A stretch of 46,799 bases of DNA, from contig DXFL01000025.1 in NCBI GenBank assembly GCA_019114445.1, positions 1-46,799 on the forward strand, given 5' to 3'. Below are positions 1-7,189 of this stretch, in pieces. The stretch is from Candidatus Barnesiella excrementigallinarum (GTDB lineage: Bacteria > Bacteroidota > Bacteroidia > Bacteroidales > Barnesiellaceae). Both the position numbers and the translations under genes were made by a program. Each line of letters starts with the position of its first letter. Within the stretch, counting starts at the first letter, position 1. The notes beneath the pieces were generated by a model. That model searched no databases. It saw only the letters and a list, made by a program, of their open reading frames with translations, and had not been told where the DNA came from.

Positions 1-18
1 TTTGGTTATAATTTTTTA

Positions 19-26
19 CAAATATA
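19..26 (-). promoter_or_regulatory. Leftward -7 box, repeat copy 1
   Basis: TATATTTG on the minus strand matches the Bacteroidota -7 consensus TAnnTTTG. A clear TTTG -33 box at the usual distance is not visible, only a T-rich stretch. The target gene would lie left of the window. Confidence 0.4.
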
Positions 27-102
27 GCGAAAGGTGAGTGCAGAGAAAAATCGAAAACACAATTTTCAGATTTTACTATGCCGAACCGCATCCTATATTC
101 TA

Positions 103-110
103 CAAATATA
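103..110 (-). promoter_or_regulatory. Leftward -7 box, repeat copy 2
   Basis: Same TATATTTG as in copy 1, exactly 84 bp away. The partial third copy near 187 has TATATTTA, one base off consensus. Confidence 0.4.
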
Positions 111-367
111 GCGAAAGGTGAGTGCAGAGAAAAATCGAAAACACAATTTTCAGATTTTACCATGCCGAACCGTACCCATATTCTATAAATATAGCGAAAG
201 TCGAAAGCCGAAAGCCAAACTTGTTTGAGCCTTTTACAATATTCCCCAAGATATTTTGCTTACGAATCGTAACCGCGTGCCCGGCATGAAGGGCTTAGAA
301 ATGCCAAATAAAGGTATTTTCATGCAAAATTAACACATTCGTTAGGTGAATGATGTAAATTTATTAC

Positions 368-375
368 TATCTTTG
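368..375 (+). promoter_or_regulatory. -7 box of the Lrp-family gene
   Basis: TATCTTTG fits the Bacteroidota -7 consensus TAnnTTTG and lies 44 bp before the ATG at 419. The -33 box is weak (TTAG around 342-345). Confidence 0.55.
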
Positions 376-418
376 TAAACAGAATAAAAAAAACGTAGTA
401 AAAAAACGAAAAAGAAAT

Positions 419-895
419 ATGGGACAACATCAATTAGACGAATTGGATTATAAAATATTGAAGTTGATAGCATCCAATGCTCGTATTCCGTTTCTCGAAG
501 TCGCACGGGAGTGTAATGTATCGGGTGCCGCTATTCATCAACGGGTGCAGAAACTGACAAATTTGGGGATTCTTAAAGGGTCGGAATATATTATCGATTC
601 CAATAAGATAGGTTTCGAAACTTGTGCTTATATGGGTTTCTATCTGAAAAATCCGGGCGATTTTTCGCACGTGGTAGAAGAGTTGCAGAAGATTCCCGAG
701 GTGGTAGAGTGCCATTTTACAACGGGACAGTACGATATGTTTATTAAACTTTTTGCCCGTAACAACCAGCACTTGCTCGAAATAATTCACACCAAGTTGC
801 AACCCATAGGATTGTCGCGAACCGAGACCTTGATCTCTTTCCGCGAAATATTCCGTCGCCAGCTTCCTATTGAAGAGGTGGAAGATTTGGATTGA
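419..895 (+). CDS. Lrp/AsnC-family transcriptional regulator
   Basis: This 158-residue protein has the size and layout of a feast/famine (Lrp/AsnC) regulator: an N-terminal winged helix-turn-helix (about residues 5-65, beginning LDELDYKILKLI) and a C-terminal RAM/AsnC effector domain (about 70-150). Such proteins bind amino acids or related small molecules and form octameric DNA-binding assemblies in the cytoplasm. The ligand cannot be told from the sequence. It stands alone behind its own promoter, and a hairpin with a T-rich tail follows the stop codon, so it is probably monocistronic. asnA lies 14 kb away, so the family name should not be taken as a link to it. Confidence 0.93.
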   Translation: MGQHQLDELDYKILKLIASNARIPFLEVARECNVSGAAIHQRVQKLTNLGILKGSEYIIDSNKIGFETCAYMGFYLKNPGDFSHVVEELQKIPEVVECHFTTGQYDMFIKLFARNNQHLLEIIHTKLQPIGLSRTETLISFREIFRRQLPIEEVEDLD

Positions 896-920
896 AAAAC
901 AGATAAAGAGGTAAAATTTA

Positions 921-963
921 CCCGGCTTTATTCCCTTTTTCCGGGGTAAAGTCGGGGTTTTAA
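921..963 (+). terminator. Rho-independent terminator after the Lrp gene
   Basis: CCCGGCTTTA (921-930) pairs with TAAAGTCGGG (947-956, one G-T pair), followed by GTTTTAATTTT. A second, overlapping hairpin is possible between about 917-926 and 941-950, so the two structures compete. The terminator ends only about 12 bp before the next start codon. Confidence 0.7.
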
Positions 964-975
964 TTTTCAATAGGT

Positions 976-1770
976 ATGGATAATATGGAGCAACTGCATA
1001 CTTTCGCGCGGGAATGTGCTCGGGAAGCGGGGAGGATACAACTCTCCTATTTCAGAGGGGCGCATTTGAATGTCGAGACGAAATTCAATTTGCACGATGT
1101 CGTTACGGTAGCCGATAAGGAGAGCGAGTGTTACATCATTGGCGAAATCGCAAAGAGATATCCCGACCACGCCGTTTGGGGAGAGGAGAGCGGTATGCAT
1201 ACGGGGCACTCCGATTATTGTTGGGTGATAGATCCGCTCGACGGTACGACCAATTACAGTCAAGGGTTACCCGTTTTTACAGTTTCTATCGGATTGCAGT
1301 ACAAAGGTGAGACCATCTTGGGGGTAGTGTATGCTCCATACTTGAACGAACTTTATGAGGCCTGTCGAGGGCAGGGTGCGACTTTAAACGGCACTCCGAT
1401 TCGGGTTTCGAACAAAAACAATACCCAGCGTTCGGTCGTAGCGACCGGATTCCCCATCGACAAGGATCGTAATCCCGATAATAACCTTGACAATCTTTCC
1501 CGCATTCTGCCGGTCGTGAGGGGCGTGCGCCGTATGGGCTCGGCGGCATACGATTTGTGTTGTGTGGCTGCCGGATTTTTGGACGGATACTGGGAGTTTA
1601 ATCTGAATTTGTGGGACGTTTGTGCCGGTATGCTTATTGTGACCGAGGCGGGCGGCGTGGTTCGTTCGTTCCGGGAAGACCGTAAAGTATCTGTTTTGGC
1701 CGGATCTCCGGCTATCGTCGAGGCTTTGGCTCCCCGGCTTTCCGACAAACCGGGAAAAATCGTTTTATAA
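976..1770 (+). CDS. Inositol monophosphatase-family protein
   Basis: A 264-residue member of the FIG superfamily of Mg2+-dependent, Li+-sensitive phosphatases. The metal/phosphate motifs are all present: GEESG at 69-73, DPLDGTTNY at 86-94 and WDVCAG at 213-218. Family members hydrolyse inositol phosphates, 3'(2')-phosphoadenosine phosphate (CysQ) or sugar phosphates such as histidinol phosphate. The motifs do not separate these, so the substrate is open. ATG at 976 was chosen; an ATG three codons later is an alternative. No separate promoter is obvious in the short stretch after the preceding terminator, so expression may depend on readthrough. Confidence 0.9.
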   Translation: MDNMEQLHTFARECAREAGRIQLSYFRGAHLNVETKFNLHDVVTVADKESECYIIGEIAKRYPDHAVWGEESGMHTGHSDYCWVIDPLDGTTNYSQGLPVFTVSIGLQYKGETILGVVYAPYLNELYEACRGQGATLNGTPIRVSNKNNTQRSVVATGFPIDKDRNPDNNLDNLSRILPVVRGVRRMGSAAYDLCCVAAGFLDGYWEFNLNLWDVCAGMLIVTEAGGVVRSFREDRKVSVLAGSPAIVEALAPRLSDKPGKIVL

Positions 1771-1821
1771 TTGTGGGCAAGTTTTTTTCTTCGAGAAGGG
1801 AATATCTTATGGCTATTTTTG

Positions 1822-1829
1822 TACCTTTG
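1822..1829 (+). promoter_or_regulatory. -7 box of trpS
   Basis: TACCTTTG matches TAnnTTTG and lies about 120 bp before the trpS ATG, leaving a long 5' leader. I looked for a tryptophan-rich leader peptide or T-box in 1835-1948 and saw none. Confidence 0.5.
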
Positions 1830-1948
1830 TCGGGAAAGTTTTGCAGCCGGGTCGTAGCCGGGCACTTCGTCTGTGGTTTGTGTTTTGCGTTGCGACTGGG
1901 GGAGAGGACTATGAGATAAGGAATAAGAGTAAAATTTATACGATATAT

Positions 1949-3007
1949 ATGAAAGAAGTTGTTGTTAGTGGAATTCGCTCCACAGGAAACTTACATTTGG
2001 GAAATTATTACGGTGCGTTGCGCAATTTTGTCAAGATGCAGGAAGAGGCAAAATATGATAGCTATTTTTTTATTGCCGACTTGCATGCCCTCACAACTCA
2101 CCCCGACCCGAAAACGTTGCACGAGAATGTCCGCAATATCCTTTGCGAATATCTGGCGGCAGGACTCGACCCCGATAAATCGACTTTATTTGTACAGAGC
2201 GATATCCCCGAAATTTCGGAAATGTACCTGCTGATGAATATGCACGTGGGTATAGGCGAGTTGATGCGTACAGCTTCTTTTAAGGACAAAGCCCGCAAAC
2301 AGTTGGGCATAAAGACCGATAACGAGGGCGATATAGAACACGAGATTATCGGGAATAACTCCAACAAGCGGGTGAATGCCGGGTTGCTTACATATCCCAC
2401 ACTTATGGCGGTGGACATTCTCATTCAACATGCCAATTATGTTCCCGTGGGGAAGGACCAAGAGCAGCATTTGGAACTGACTCGCCGGTTTGCCCGTCGC
2501 TTTAATTCTACCTATGGTGTCGAATATTTTGCCGAACCGCAGAATTTCAACTTCGGTAGCGCTCCCATAAAGGTACCCGGTCTCGACGGATCCGGGAAAA
2601 TGGGAAAATCTGAGGGGAATTGTGTATATCTCATAGATGACGAAAAAACATTGAGGAAAAAAATTATGCGGGCTGTGACCGATGAAGGACCTCAAATGCC
2701 TAATTCGCCCAAAGCCGAGCCGGTGGAGAATCTGTTTACTTTGCTTAAAATTGTCTCTTCGCCCGATACGGTAGCCTATTTCGAGGAGAAATACAATACG
2801 TGTGAAATTCGTTATGGCGATTTGAAAAAGCAGTTGGCCGAAGATATTCTTAAAGTGACATTGCCCATTCGGGAGCGTTTCTTGGAGATACAAAACGATG
2901 AGGCCTATTTGGCCCGTGTCGTGAAAATGGGAGCCGAGAAAGCTCGTGAGAATGCCGCGAAGACTTTGCGCGAAGTGCGTGAAATCATGGGATTTAAACC
3001 GTTCTAA
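1949..3007 (+). CDS. trpS: Tryptophanyl-tRNA synthetase
   Basis: This class Ic aminoacyl-tRNA synthetase (352 residues, close to the usual 330-350) charges tRNA-Trp in the cytoplasm. The HIGH-type ATP motif is HLGN at 16-19 and the KMSKS-type loop is KMGKS at 217-221. The reading frame is open back to 1841, but the first 36 codons would be unlike any TrpS and the conserved beta strand (VVVSGIRSTG) starts just after the ATG at 1949, so that start was taken. It precedes the cation exporter by 11 bp and may be cotranscribed with it. Confidence 0.96.
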   Translation: MKEVVVSGIRSTGNLHLGNYYGALRNFVKMQEEAKYDSYFFIADLHALTTHPDPKTLHENVRNILCEYLAAGLDPDKSTLFVQSDIPEISEMYLLMNMHVGIGELMRTASFKDKARKQLGIKTDNEGDIEHEIIGNNSNKRVNAGLLTYPTLMAVDILIQHANYVPVGKDQEQHLELTRRFARRFNSTYGVEYFAEPQNFNFGSAPIKVPGLDGSGKMGKSEGNCVYLIDDEKTLRKKIMRAVTDEGPQMPNSPKAEPVENLFTLLKIVSSPDTVAYFEEKYNTCEIRYGDLKKQLAEDILKVTLPIRERFLEIQNDEAYLARVVKMGAEKARENAAKTLREVREIMGFKPF

Positions 3008-3018
3008 AACCGAAAGAA

Positions 3019-3975
3019 ATGGGAGAGCATCACCACCACCATCATCATGTGCACCCGACTCCCGATATGCAAAAGCTGAACCGGTCGTTTCTCATCGGTA
3101 TCGTGCTGAATATTCTTTTTGTATTGGCTGAGGCCGGAGCCGGATTTTTTTACGATTCGTTGGCGTTGTTGTCCGATGCCGGGCATAACCTGAGCGATGT
3201 GGTGAGCCTTGTATTGGCTATGCTCGCCCTGCGCCTTTCTTTGGCGAAACCCTCGTTGCAGTATACTTATGGTTACAAGAAGAGTACCGTATTGGTATCG
3301 CTGCTCAATGCCGCCATTCTCTTTTTGGCTGTTGGTGTGATTCTTTACGAAAGTATCGAAAAATTGAGGAATCCGGCCCCGCTCGATGGTGGAGCCATTG
3401 CTTGGGTGGCAGCAATAGGGATTGTTGTGAATGCTTTTACGGCTTATCTTTTCTTTGCCGACAAATCGAAAGACCTGAATGTCAAGGGAGCCTATTTACA
3501 CATGGCGGCCGACACATTGGTTTCGGTGGGTGTATTGGTTTCGGGAATTGTAATTAAATACACGGGGTGGAATGTTATAGACCCTATCATCGGTCTTGTG
3601 GTAGGTCTCGTCATACTTTATTCTACGTGGCATTTGTTGCAAGAGAGTTTGCGGTTGGCGCTCGACGGAGTTCCCGAGAGTATCGATGTGCAAAAGGTGG
3701 AGTCGATTCTATCGTCCGACCCCGATGTCATCAACGTACATCATTTGCATATATGGGCTATTAGTACCACACAAACGGCGTTGACCGCTCATGTGGTCGT
3801 GTCGGATATTATGCGTATGCACGAGGTGAAACACCGCCTGAAACATACCCTGCGTGAGTTGGGTATCGATCATGCCACCTTCGAATTGGAATTGAAGGAG
3901 GAGCACTGCGATGGCCATTGCGATTGTTGCGAGGCGCATGATGATTGTGACGACGACACACAGCCCTATTTGTAA
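3019..3975 (+). CDS. CDF-family divalent metal cation transporter
   Basis: A 318-residue inner-membrane cation diffusion facilitator, CzcD/ZnT type, which exports Zn2+ or a similar metal in exchange for protons. Six transmembrane segments (about residues 20-210) are followed by a cytoplasmic domain. The two transport-site motifs are visible as HNLSD near residue 57 and HMAAD near residue 158. Unusual are a run of seven histidines right after the start (MGE then H7) and a C-terminal tail rich in Cys, His and Asp (about the last 25 residues, with CDGHCDCC). Both are probable cytosolic metal-binding segments. It lies 11 bp after trpS and converges with dprA. Confidence 0.92.
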   Translation: MGEHHHHHHHVHPTPDMQKLNRSFLIGIVLNILFVLAEAGAGFFYDSLALLSDAGHNLSDVVSLVLAMLALRLSLAKPSLQYTYGYKKSTVLVSLLNAAILFLAVGVILYESIEKLRNPAPLDGGAIAWVAAIGIVVNAFTAYLFFADKSKDLNVKGAYLHMAADTLVSVGVLVSGIVIKYTGWNVIDPIIGLVVGLVILYSTWHLLQESLRLALDGVPESIDVQKVESILSSDPDVINVHHLHIWAISTTQTALTAHVVVSDIMRMHEVKHRLKHTLRELGIDHATFELELKEEHCDGHCDCCEAHDDCDDDTQPYL

Positions 3976-4054
3976 GCGGACAATCGGGAATAAGGATATC
4001 GGTGGGAGTGAATCGGTTGGAAAACCTTTTTTCTCCCGCTTTTTTTTGAGGCGA

Positions 4055-5152
4055 TTATAGCTTGTAGATCCCGCCGGGGAGAGCTTTGACAACCCCTTTG
4101 AATTCCAATTCTACTAAAATCGACAGTAATTGCGATAGGGGTTGGTTCAATTCGACGGTCATGCGGTTGATTTGCGCTTCGTCGTGCTCTTTCAGGTAGT
4201 CGACAAGAACTTGTTCTTCGTCGGTTAAGTCGGGGAAGAGCGAACGTTGTACCGTTTCGCGTGGAGGTGTTTTCCAGCACATGGCCTCGACAAGGTCATC
4301 GGCCGAGGTGATAAGGGCGGCCCGGTTATGGCGGATCAAATGGTTGCACCCGGTCGAGGTTTCGGATTTTATACTGCCGGGTAGTGCGAATATGTCGCGG
4401 TGATAGCTCTCGGCAATACCGGCAGTGATGAGGGCTCCCCCCTTTTCACGCGACTCCACAATGACAACGGCATCGGCAAGTCCTGCCACAATGCGATTCC
4501 GGGCGACAAAAAAGGCCGGGTGCATGGGATGGTAGCCGGGATATTCGGTTAAGAGACCTCCGTGCGAGACTATTTCGATAGCCGTGTTGCGGTGGCTGGC
4601 TGGATAGATATGGTCGAGGCCGTGAGCCAATACGGCGACGGTGTCGAGCCCATATTTCAAAGCCGAACGGTGTGCACAAATGTCTATACCGTAAGCCAAT
4701 CCACTTACGATAACCAACTGCGGGAAATAGTCGGCCAAGTCGCGAATCATCGCTTCGCAAAAACTTTTGCCATATTCTGTGGCTCGGCGTGTACCTACGA
4801 CACTGACTATTTTTGTTGCATTCAAGTCGGTATTGCCCCGGTAGTACAGTAGCGGAGGAGCGTCGATACAGTCGAGCAACCTTTGAGGATATTGGGAATC
4901 GGTAAAATAAAGCGGTGTGATATTCCCTTTTTGGATAAATTCAATCTCTTTTCGAGCCTCTTGTAGAGCCGTCTTGCGATTTTCGTCATGGAGAATGCGA
5001 CCGGTTATCCCGGTTGCCTTTTGCAGTTGGGCTTCGGGTAATTCAAAGAACAGTTCGAGGCTCGCAACTGTCTCGTGGATATGTTGAGCCAACGCTTTAT
5101 TGATACCCTTTAATCGGGATAAGGCAATGCGATATAGTAGCTCTTGTTCCAT
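4055..5152 (-). CDS. dprA: DNA-processing protein DprA
   Basis: This 365-residue protein has an N-terminal helix-hairpin-helix/SAM-like region (about 1-60), the DprA Rossmann-type core (VGTRRATEYG at 119-128, SGLAYGIDICAH at 150-161, HGLDHIYPASH at 177-187) and a C-terminal winged helix (about 300-365). DprA binds incoming single-stranded DNA and loads RecA during natural transformation, and may help recombination in species not known to be competent. It follows the thioesterase gene by 15 bp on the same strand, so the two probably share a transcript. Confidence 0.95.
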   Translation of the reverse strand: MEQELLYRIALSRLKGINKALAQHIHETVASLELFFELPEAQLQKATGITGRILHDENRKTALQEARKEIEFIQKGNITPLYFTDSQYPQRLLDCIDAPPLLYYRGNTDLNATKIVSVVGTRRATEYGKSFCEAMIRDLADYFPQLVIVSGLAYGIDICAHRSALKYGLDTVAVLAHGLDHIYPASHRNTAIEIVSHGGLLTEYPGYHPMHPAFFVARNRIVAGLADAVVIVESREKGGALITAGIAESYHRDIFALPGSIKSETSTGCNHLIRHNRAALITSADDLVEAMCWKTPPRETVQRSLFPDLTDEEQVLVDYLKEHDEAQINRMTVELNQPLSQLLSILVELEFKGVVKALPGGIYKL

Positions 5153-5167
5153 GACGTTAAAAATCGA

Positions 5168-5569
5168 TTATTGTAAAAATCGTTCGAAATAGGGGAGAAA
5201 CTCTTCTCCACGGGTGATTCGTCCGTTTGAGGTGCAAACTGTTTCGACTACCGCTTTGATACAGACTTCGCCCGACAATTTGTAAATGTCTTGGTAGAAT
5301 ACAAATTTAATACCTTCCCGGCGCATATACAATTTGCTTATAAAACGGTCGCGGCTACGTAGCGGTAACTTGTAATTAATTTCAATGCGGTTGACAACCG
5401 GGTCGATACCCCGCTCGTGCATTTCGACAAAGGAGATTCCCGATGCGGCTAAAAATTCGTGGCGTGTGTGTTCGAGATAATGTTGATAGTTGGCGTTGTT
5501 GACGATACCTTCCATATCGCATTCATAGTCGCGCACTTGCATTTCCAGTTCAAAAATATACTGAGGCAT
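5168..5569 (-). CDS. Acyl-CoA thioesterase, 4HBT/YbgC-like
   Basis: A 133-residue single hotdog-fold protein. The active-site segment is clear near the N terminus: an Asp (D18) followed by EGIVNNANYQHYLEHTRHEF, typical of 4-hydroxybenzoyl-CoA thioesterase and YbgC-type enzymes that hydrolyse acyl-CoA thioesters. The natural substrate is not deducible. ATG at 5569 sits just downstream of a minus-strand -7 box at 5592-5599. It is probably the first gene of a two-gene unit with dprA. Confidence 0.88.
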   Translation of the reverse strand: MPQYIFELEMQVRDYECDMEGIVNNANYQHYLEHTRHEFLAASGISFVEMHERGIDPVVNRIEINYKLPLRSRDRFISKLYMRREGIKFVFYQDIYKLSGEVCIKAVVETVCTSNGRITRGEEFLPYFERFLQ

Positions 5570-5591
5570 ACTTCTCTATATTTGTTTGGTG

Positions 5592-5599
5592 CAAAGATA
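5592..5599 (-). promoter_or_regulatory. -7 box of the thioesterase-dprA unit
   Basis: TATCTTTG on the minus strand lies about 22 bp before the thioesterase ATG. It sits inside a sequence (about 5592-5636) resembling the right end of the tandem repeat near 187-229. Confidence 0.55.
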
Positions 5600-5723
5600 G
5601 TGCATGAGGGATACAAAAAAGCCAAGCTCGTTTGAGATTTTTGCTATACGGTTAAAGATTAGAGCAAGGCGAGGAGTTAGGAATGTGTTCGTCGGGGGCC
5701 TTTGTCTCTTTTCGACAGGGAAA

Positions 5724-5755
5724 TTTGACGAGGCAAAAGGCTTGTATTATATTTG
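5724..5755 (+). promoter_or_regulatory. Promoter of the Ntn-hydrolase gene
   Basis: TTTG at 5724-5727, 20 bp, then TATATTTG at 5748-5755: a near-perfect Bacteroidota promoter. The start site would fall about 12 bp before the ATG at 5775, which supports that start codon. Confidence 0.75.
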
Positions 5756-5774
5756 TCTTTCTAAAACGAAAATT

Positions 5775-6974
5775 ATGAACCGATTGTCGATTGTTATTCT
5801 CTTGTTCTTGCTTGTTTCGTTGCCGGGCTATGCGTGCACCTCGGCGGTAGTTTCGGGTCGGGCTACCCCCGACGGGCGTCCGTTGTTGTGGAAACATCGC
5901 GATGCTTCGGACTTGAACAACCGTATCGTCCGTTTCGATGCCGCCGACGGGCAGTTGGCTTTCGTGGGTGTAGTGAACGGGACCGATACGTTGGCCCGCG
6001 AGGTGTGGACGGGGTACAACAGTGCCGGTTTTGCCGTGATGAATACCGCCTCGTATAATCTCAAAAACGATACTTCGTCGCTGGCCGATTGCGAAGGGCT
6101 GGTGATGAAACGGGCGTTGGGCGTGTGCCGTACGGTCGACGATTTTGCCCGTCTGCTCGACGGGTGGCCCCGACCCATCGGGGTGGAGGCTAACTTTGGG
6201 GTGATTGATGCCGAGGGAGGAGCCGCCTATTTCGAGGTGAACAACTACGAGGTGACCCGCTACGACGTCGCCGATAGCCCCGATGGTTATCTGTTGCGTA
6301 CCAACTACTCGATGTCGGGACGCCCCGACGAGGGATTCGGCTATATCCGCTACGACAATGCCGAGCGGCTGTTTTCGCAGGTGGCTGCCGAGAGAGGGAT
6401 TACTCCCGAGTGGATTACCGCCGACTGTTCCCGTTCGTTTTACCACACCTTGTTGGAACGTGATTTTTCGGGCGACGAGTGGGCGGTCGACCAAGATTTC
6501 ATACCCCGTCGCAGCACCTCGGCATCGCTGGTCATCGAGGGGGTGAAGCGAGGAGAATCGCCGTCGCTCACGACAATGTGGGCCGTATTGGGCTATCCAC
6601 CCTGTTCGGTTGTGTTGCCCGTGTGGCTCGGTTGTAAGAGCGGAGTACCCGCTTTGTTGCAGGCAGAAGGCGATACGATGCGTTCACCTCTGTGCGAATG
6701 GTCCAATGCGTTGAAACGCGAGGCGTTCCCGGTCGAGCGGGGCAGTGGGCCGCACTATTTGCACATGGCTCGCCTTTTCCGTCCCGATGGTAGTGGTTAT
6801 ACCCAACAACTGCTCTCATTGGAAAAAGAGGTGTATGCTCGCAGCCGCACTCTGCTCGACGAGGCTCGACGCACGGGAAAATGGAACGACAGCCGGGTGA
6901 AGCATACGCTGGACGGTATCGAGCAACAGGTCTCTGCCTTTTTTCAGAAGATGATGAACAGCGAGAGCCGGTAA
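5775..6974 (+). CDS. Secreted Ntn-hydrolase, C45 acyltransferase-like
   Basis: The 399-residue product begins with a Sec signal peptide (about residues 1-20, ending PGYA) immediately followed by Cys21 in CTSAVVSG. In N-terminal-nucleophile hydrolases related to acyl-CoA:6-aminopenicillanic acid acyltransferase and bile-salt hydrolase, such a Cys becomes the catalytic N-terminal residue after cleavage. The stretch TPDGRPLLWKHRD just after it resembles Bacteroidota proteins annotated as C45-family peptidases. Substrate unknown; amide bonds of acylated compounds or small peptides are likely. The frame is open upstream to 5604, but the promoter and signal peptide fix the start at 5775. Peptidase C69 or C59 membership is an alternative. 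Confidence 0.78.
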   Translation: MNRLSIVILLFLLVSLPGYACTSAVVSGRATPDGRPLLWKHRDASDLNNRIVRFDAADGQLAFVGVVNGTDTLAREVWTGYNSAGFAVMNTASYNLKNDTSSLADCEGLVMKRALGVCRTVDDFARLLDGWPRPIGVEANFGVIDAEGGAAYFEVNNYEVTRYDVADSPDGYLLRTNYSMSGRPDEGFGYIRYDNAERLFSQVAAERGITPEWITADCSRSFYHTLLERDFSGDEWAVDQDFIPRRSTSASLVIEGVKRGESPSLTTMWAVLGYPPCSVVLPVWLGCKSGVPALLQAEGDTMRSPLCEWSNALKREAFPVERGSGPHYLHMARLFRPDGSGYTQQLLSLEKEVYARSRTLLDEARRTGKWNDSRVKHTLDGIEQQVSAFFQKMMNSESR

Positions 6975-6996
6975 TTCCATTACGGGTATTTTTTGG

Positions 6997-7018
6997 ATAC
7001 CGCGTCGTAGCGCGGTAT
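6997..7018. repeat. REP-like palindrome A
   Basis: ATACCGCG (6997-7004) and CGCGGTAT (7011-7018) form a perfect 8-bp inverted repeat around TCGTAG. It lies in the convergent gap between the Ntn-hydrolase and DUF4954 genes and has no T-tract, so it resembles a dispersed extragenic palindrome more than a terminator. Confidence 0.7.
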
Positions 7019-7030
7019 GACGTATAGGTC

Positions 7031-7051
7031 ACCCCGCACTCGATGCGGGGT
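7031..7051. repeat. REP-like palindrome B
   Basis: ACCCCGCA (7031-7038) and TGCGGGGT (7044-7051) form a perfect 8-bp inverted repeat around CTCGA, 12 bp after palindrome A. The core GTCACCCCGCA...TGCGGGGT resembles extragenic palindromes seen in many bacterial genomes. Confidence 0.7.
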
Positions 7052-7189
7052 TCAGTCTTGTGTAGGCAACAGACGACATTCCCGGTATTTCGTATTACGT
7101 GTGGACTGATAGATTATCACAAAGGGACTGTATCGCTTGTTTGTGACACAGCCCCTTGATTTGATGTAGTTTGGGAATTATAGAACGAG

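Larger units (their letters stand above)
11..200. repeat. 84-bp tandem repeat, about 2.2 copies
   Basis: Two nearly identical units (period 84 bp, then 83 bp) run from about 19 to 185, followed by a partial third unit to about 200. The units differ at only a few positions near their ends. Each unit begins with CAAATATA (or TAAATATA in the last), which on the minus strand reads TATATTTG, the Bacteroidota -7 box. The array therefore looks like a duplicated leftward promoter region for a gene outside the window. No coding potential was seen in 1-418 on either strand. Confidence 0.85.

Noticed and set aside
1..200. CRISPR array
   Set aside because: The 84-bp units are continuous tandem copies without spacers, and no cas genes are present.
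1841..1948. Longer TrpS or a Trp leader peptide
   Set aside because: The extension is unlike TrpS N termini, is not rich in Trp codons and is not followed by a terminator/antiterminator pair.
3019..3054. Engineered His-tag (vector contamination) at the start of the CDF gene
   Set aside because: The histidine codons are mixed CAC/CAT, no vector sequence flanks them, and His-rich termini are natural in CDF transporters.
5604..5774. Longer N terminus of the Ntn-hydrolase
   Set aside because: A consensus promoter lies inside this stretch, and the signal peptide begins at the ATG at 5775.
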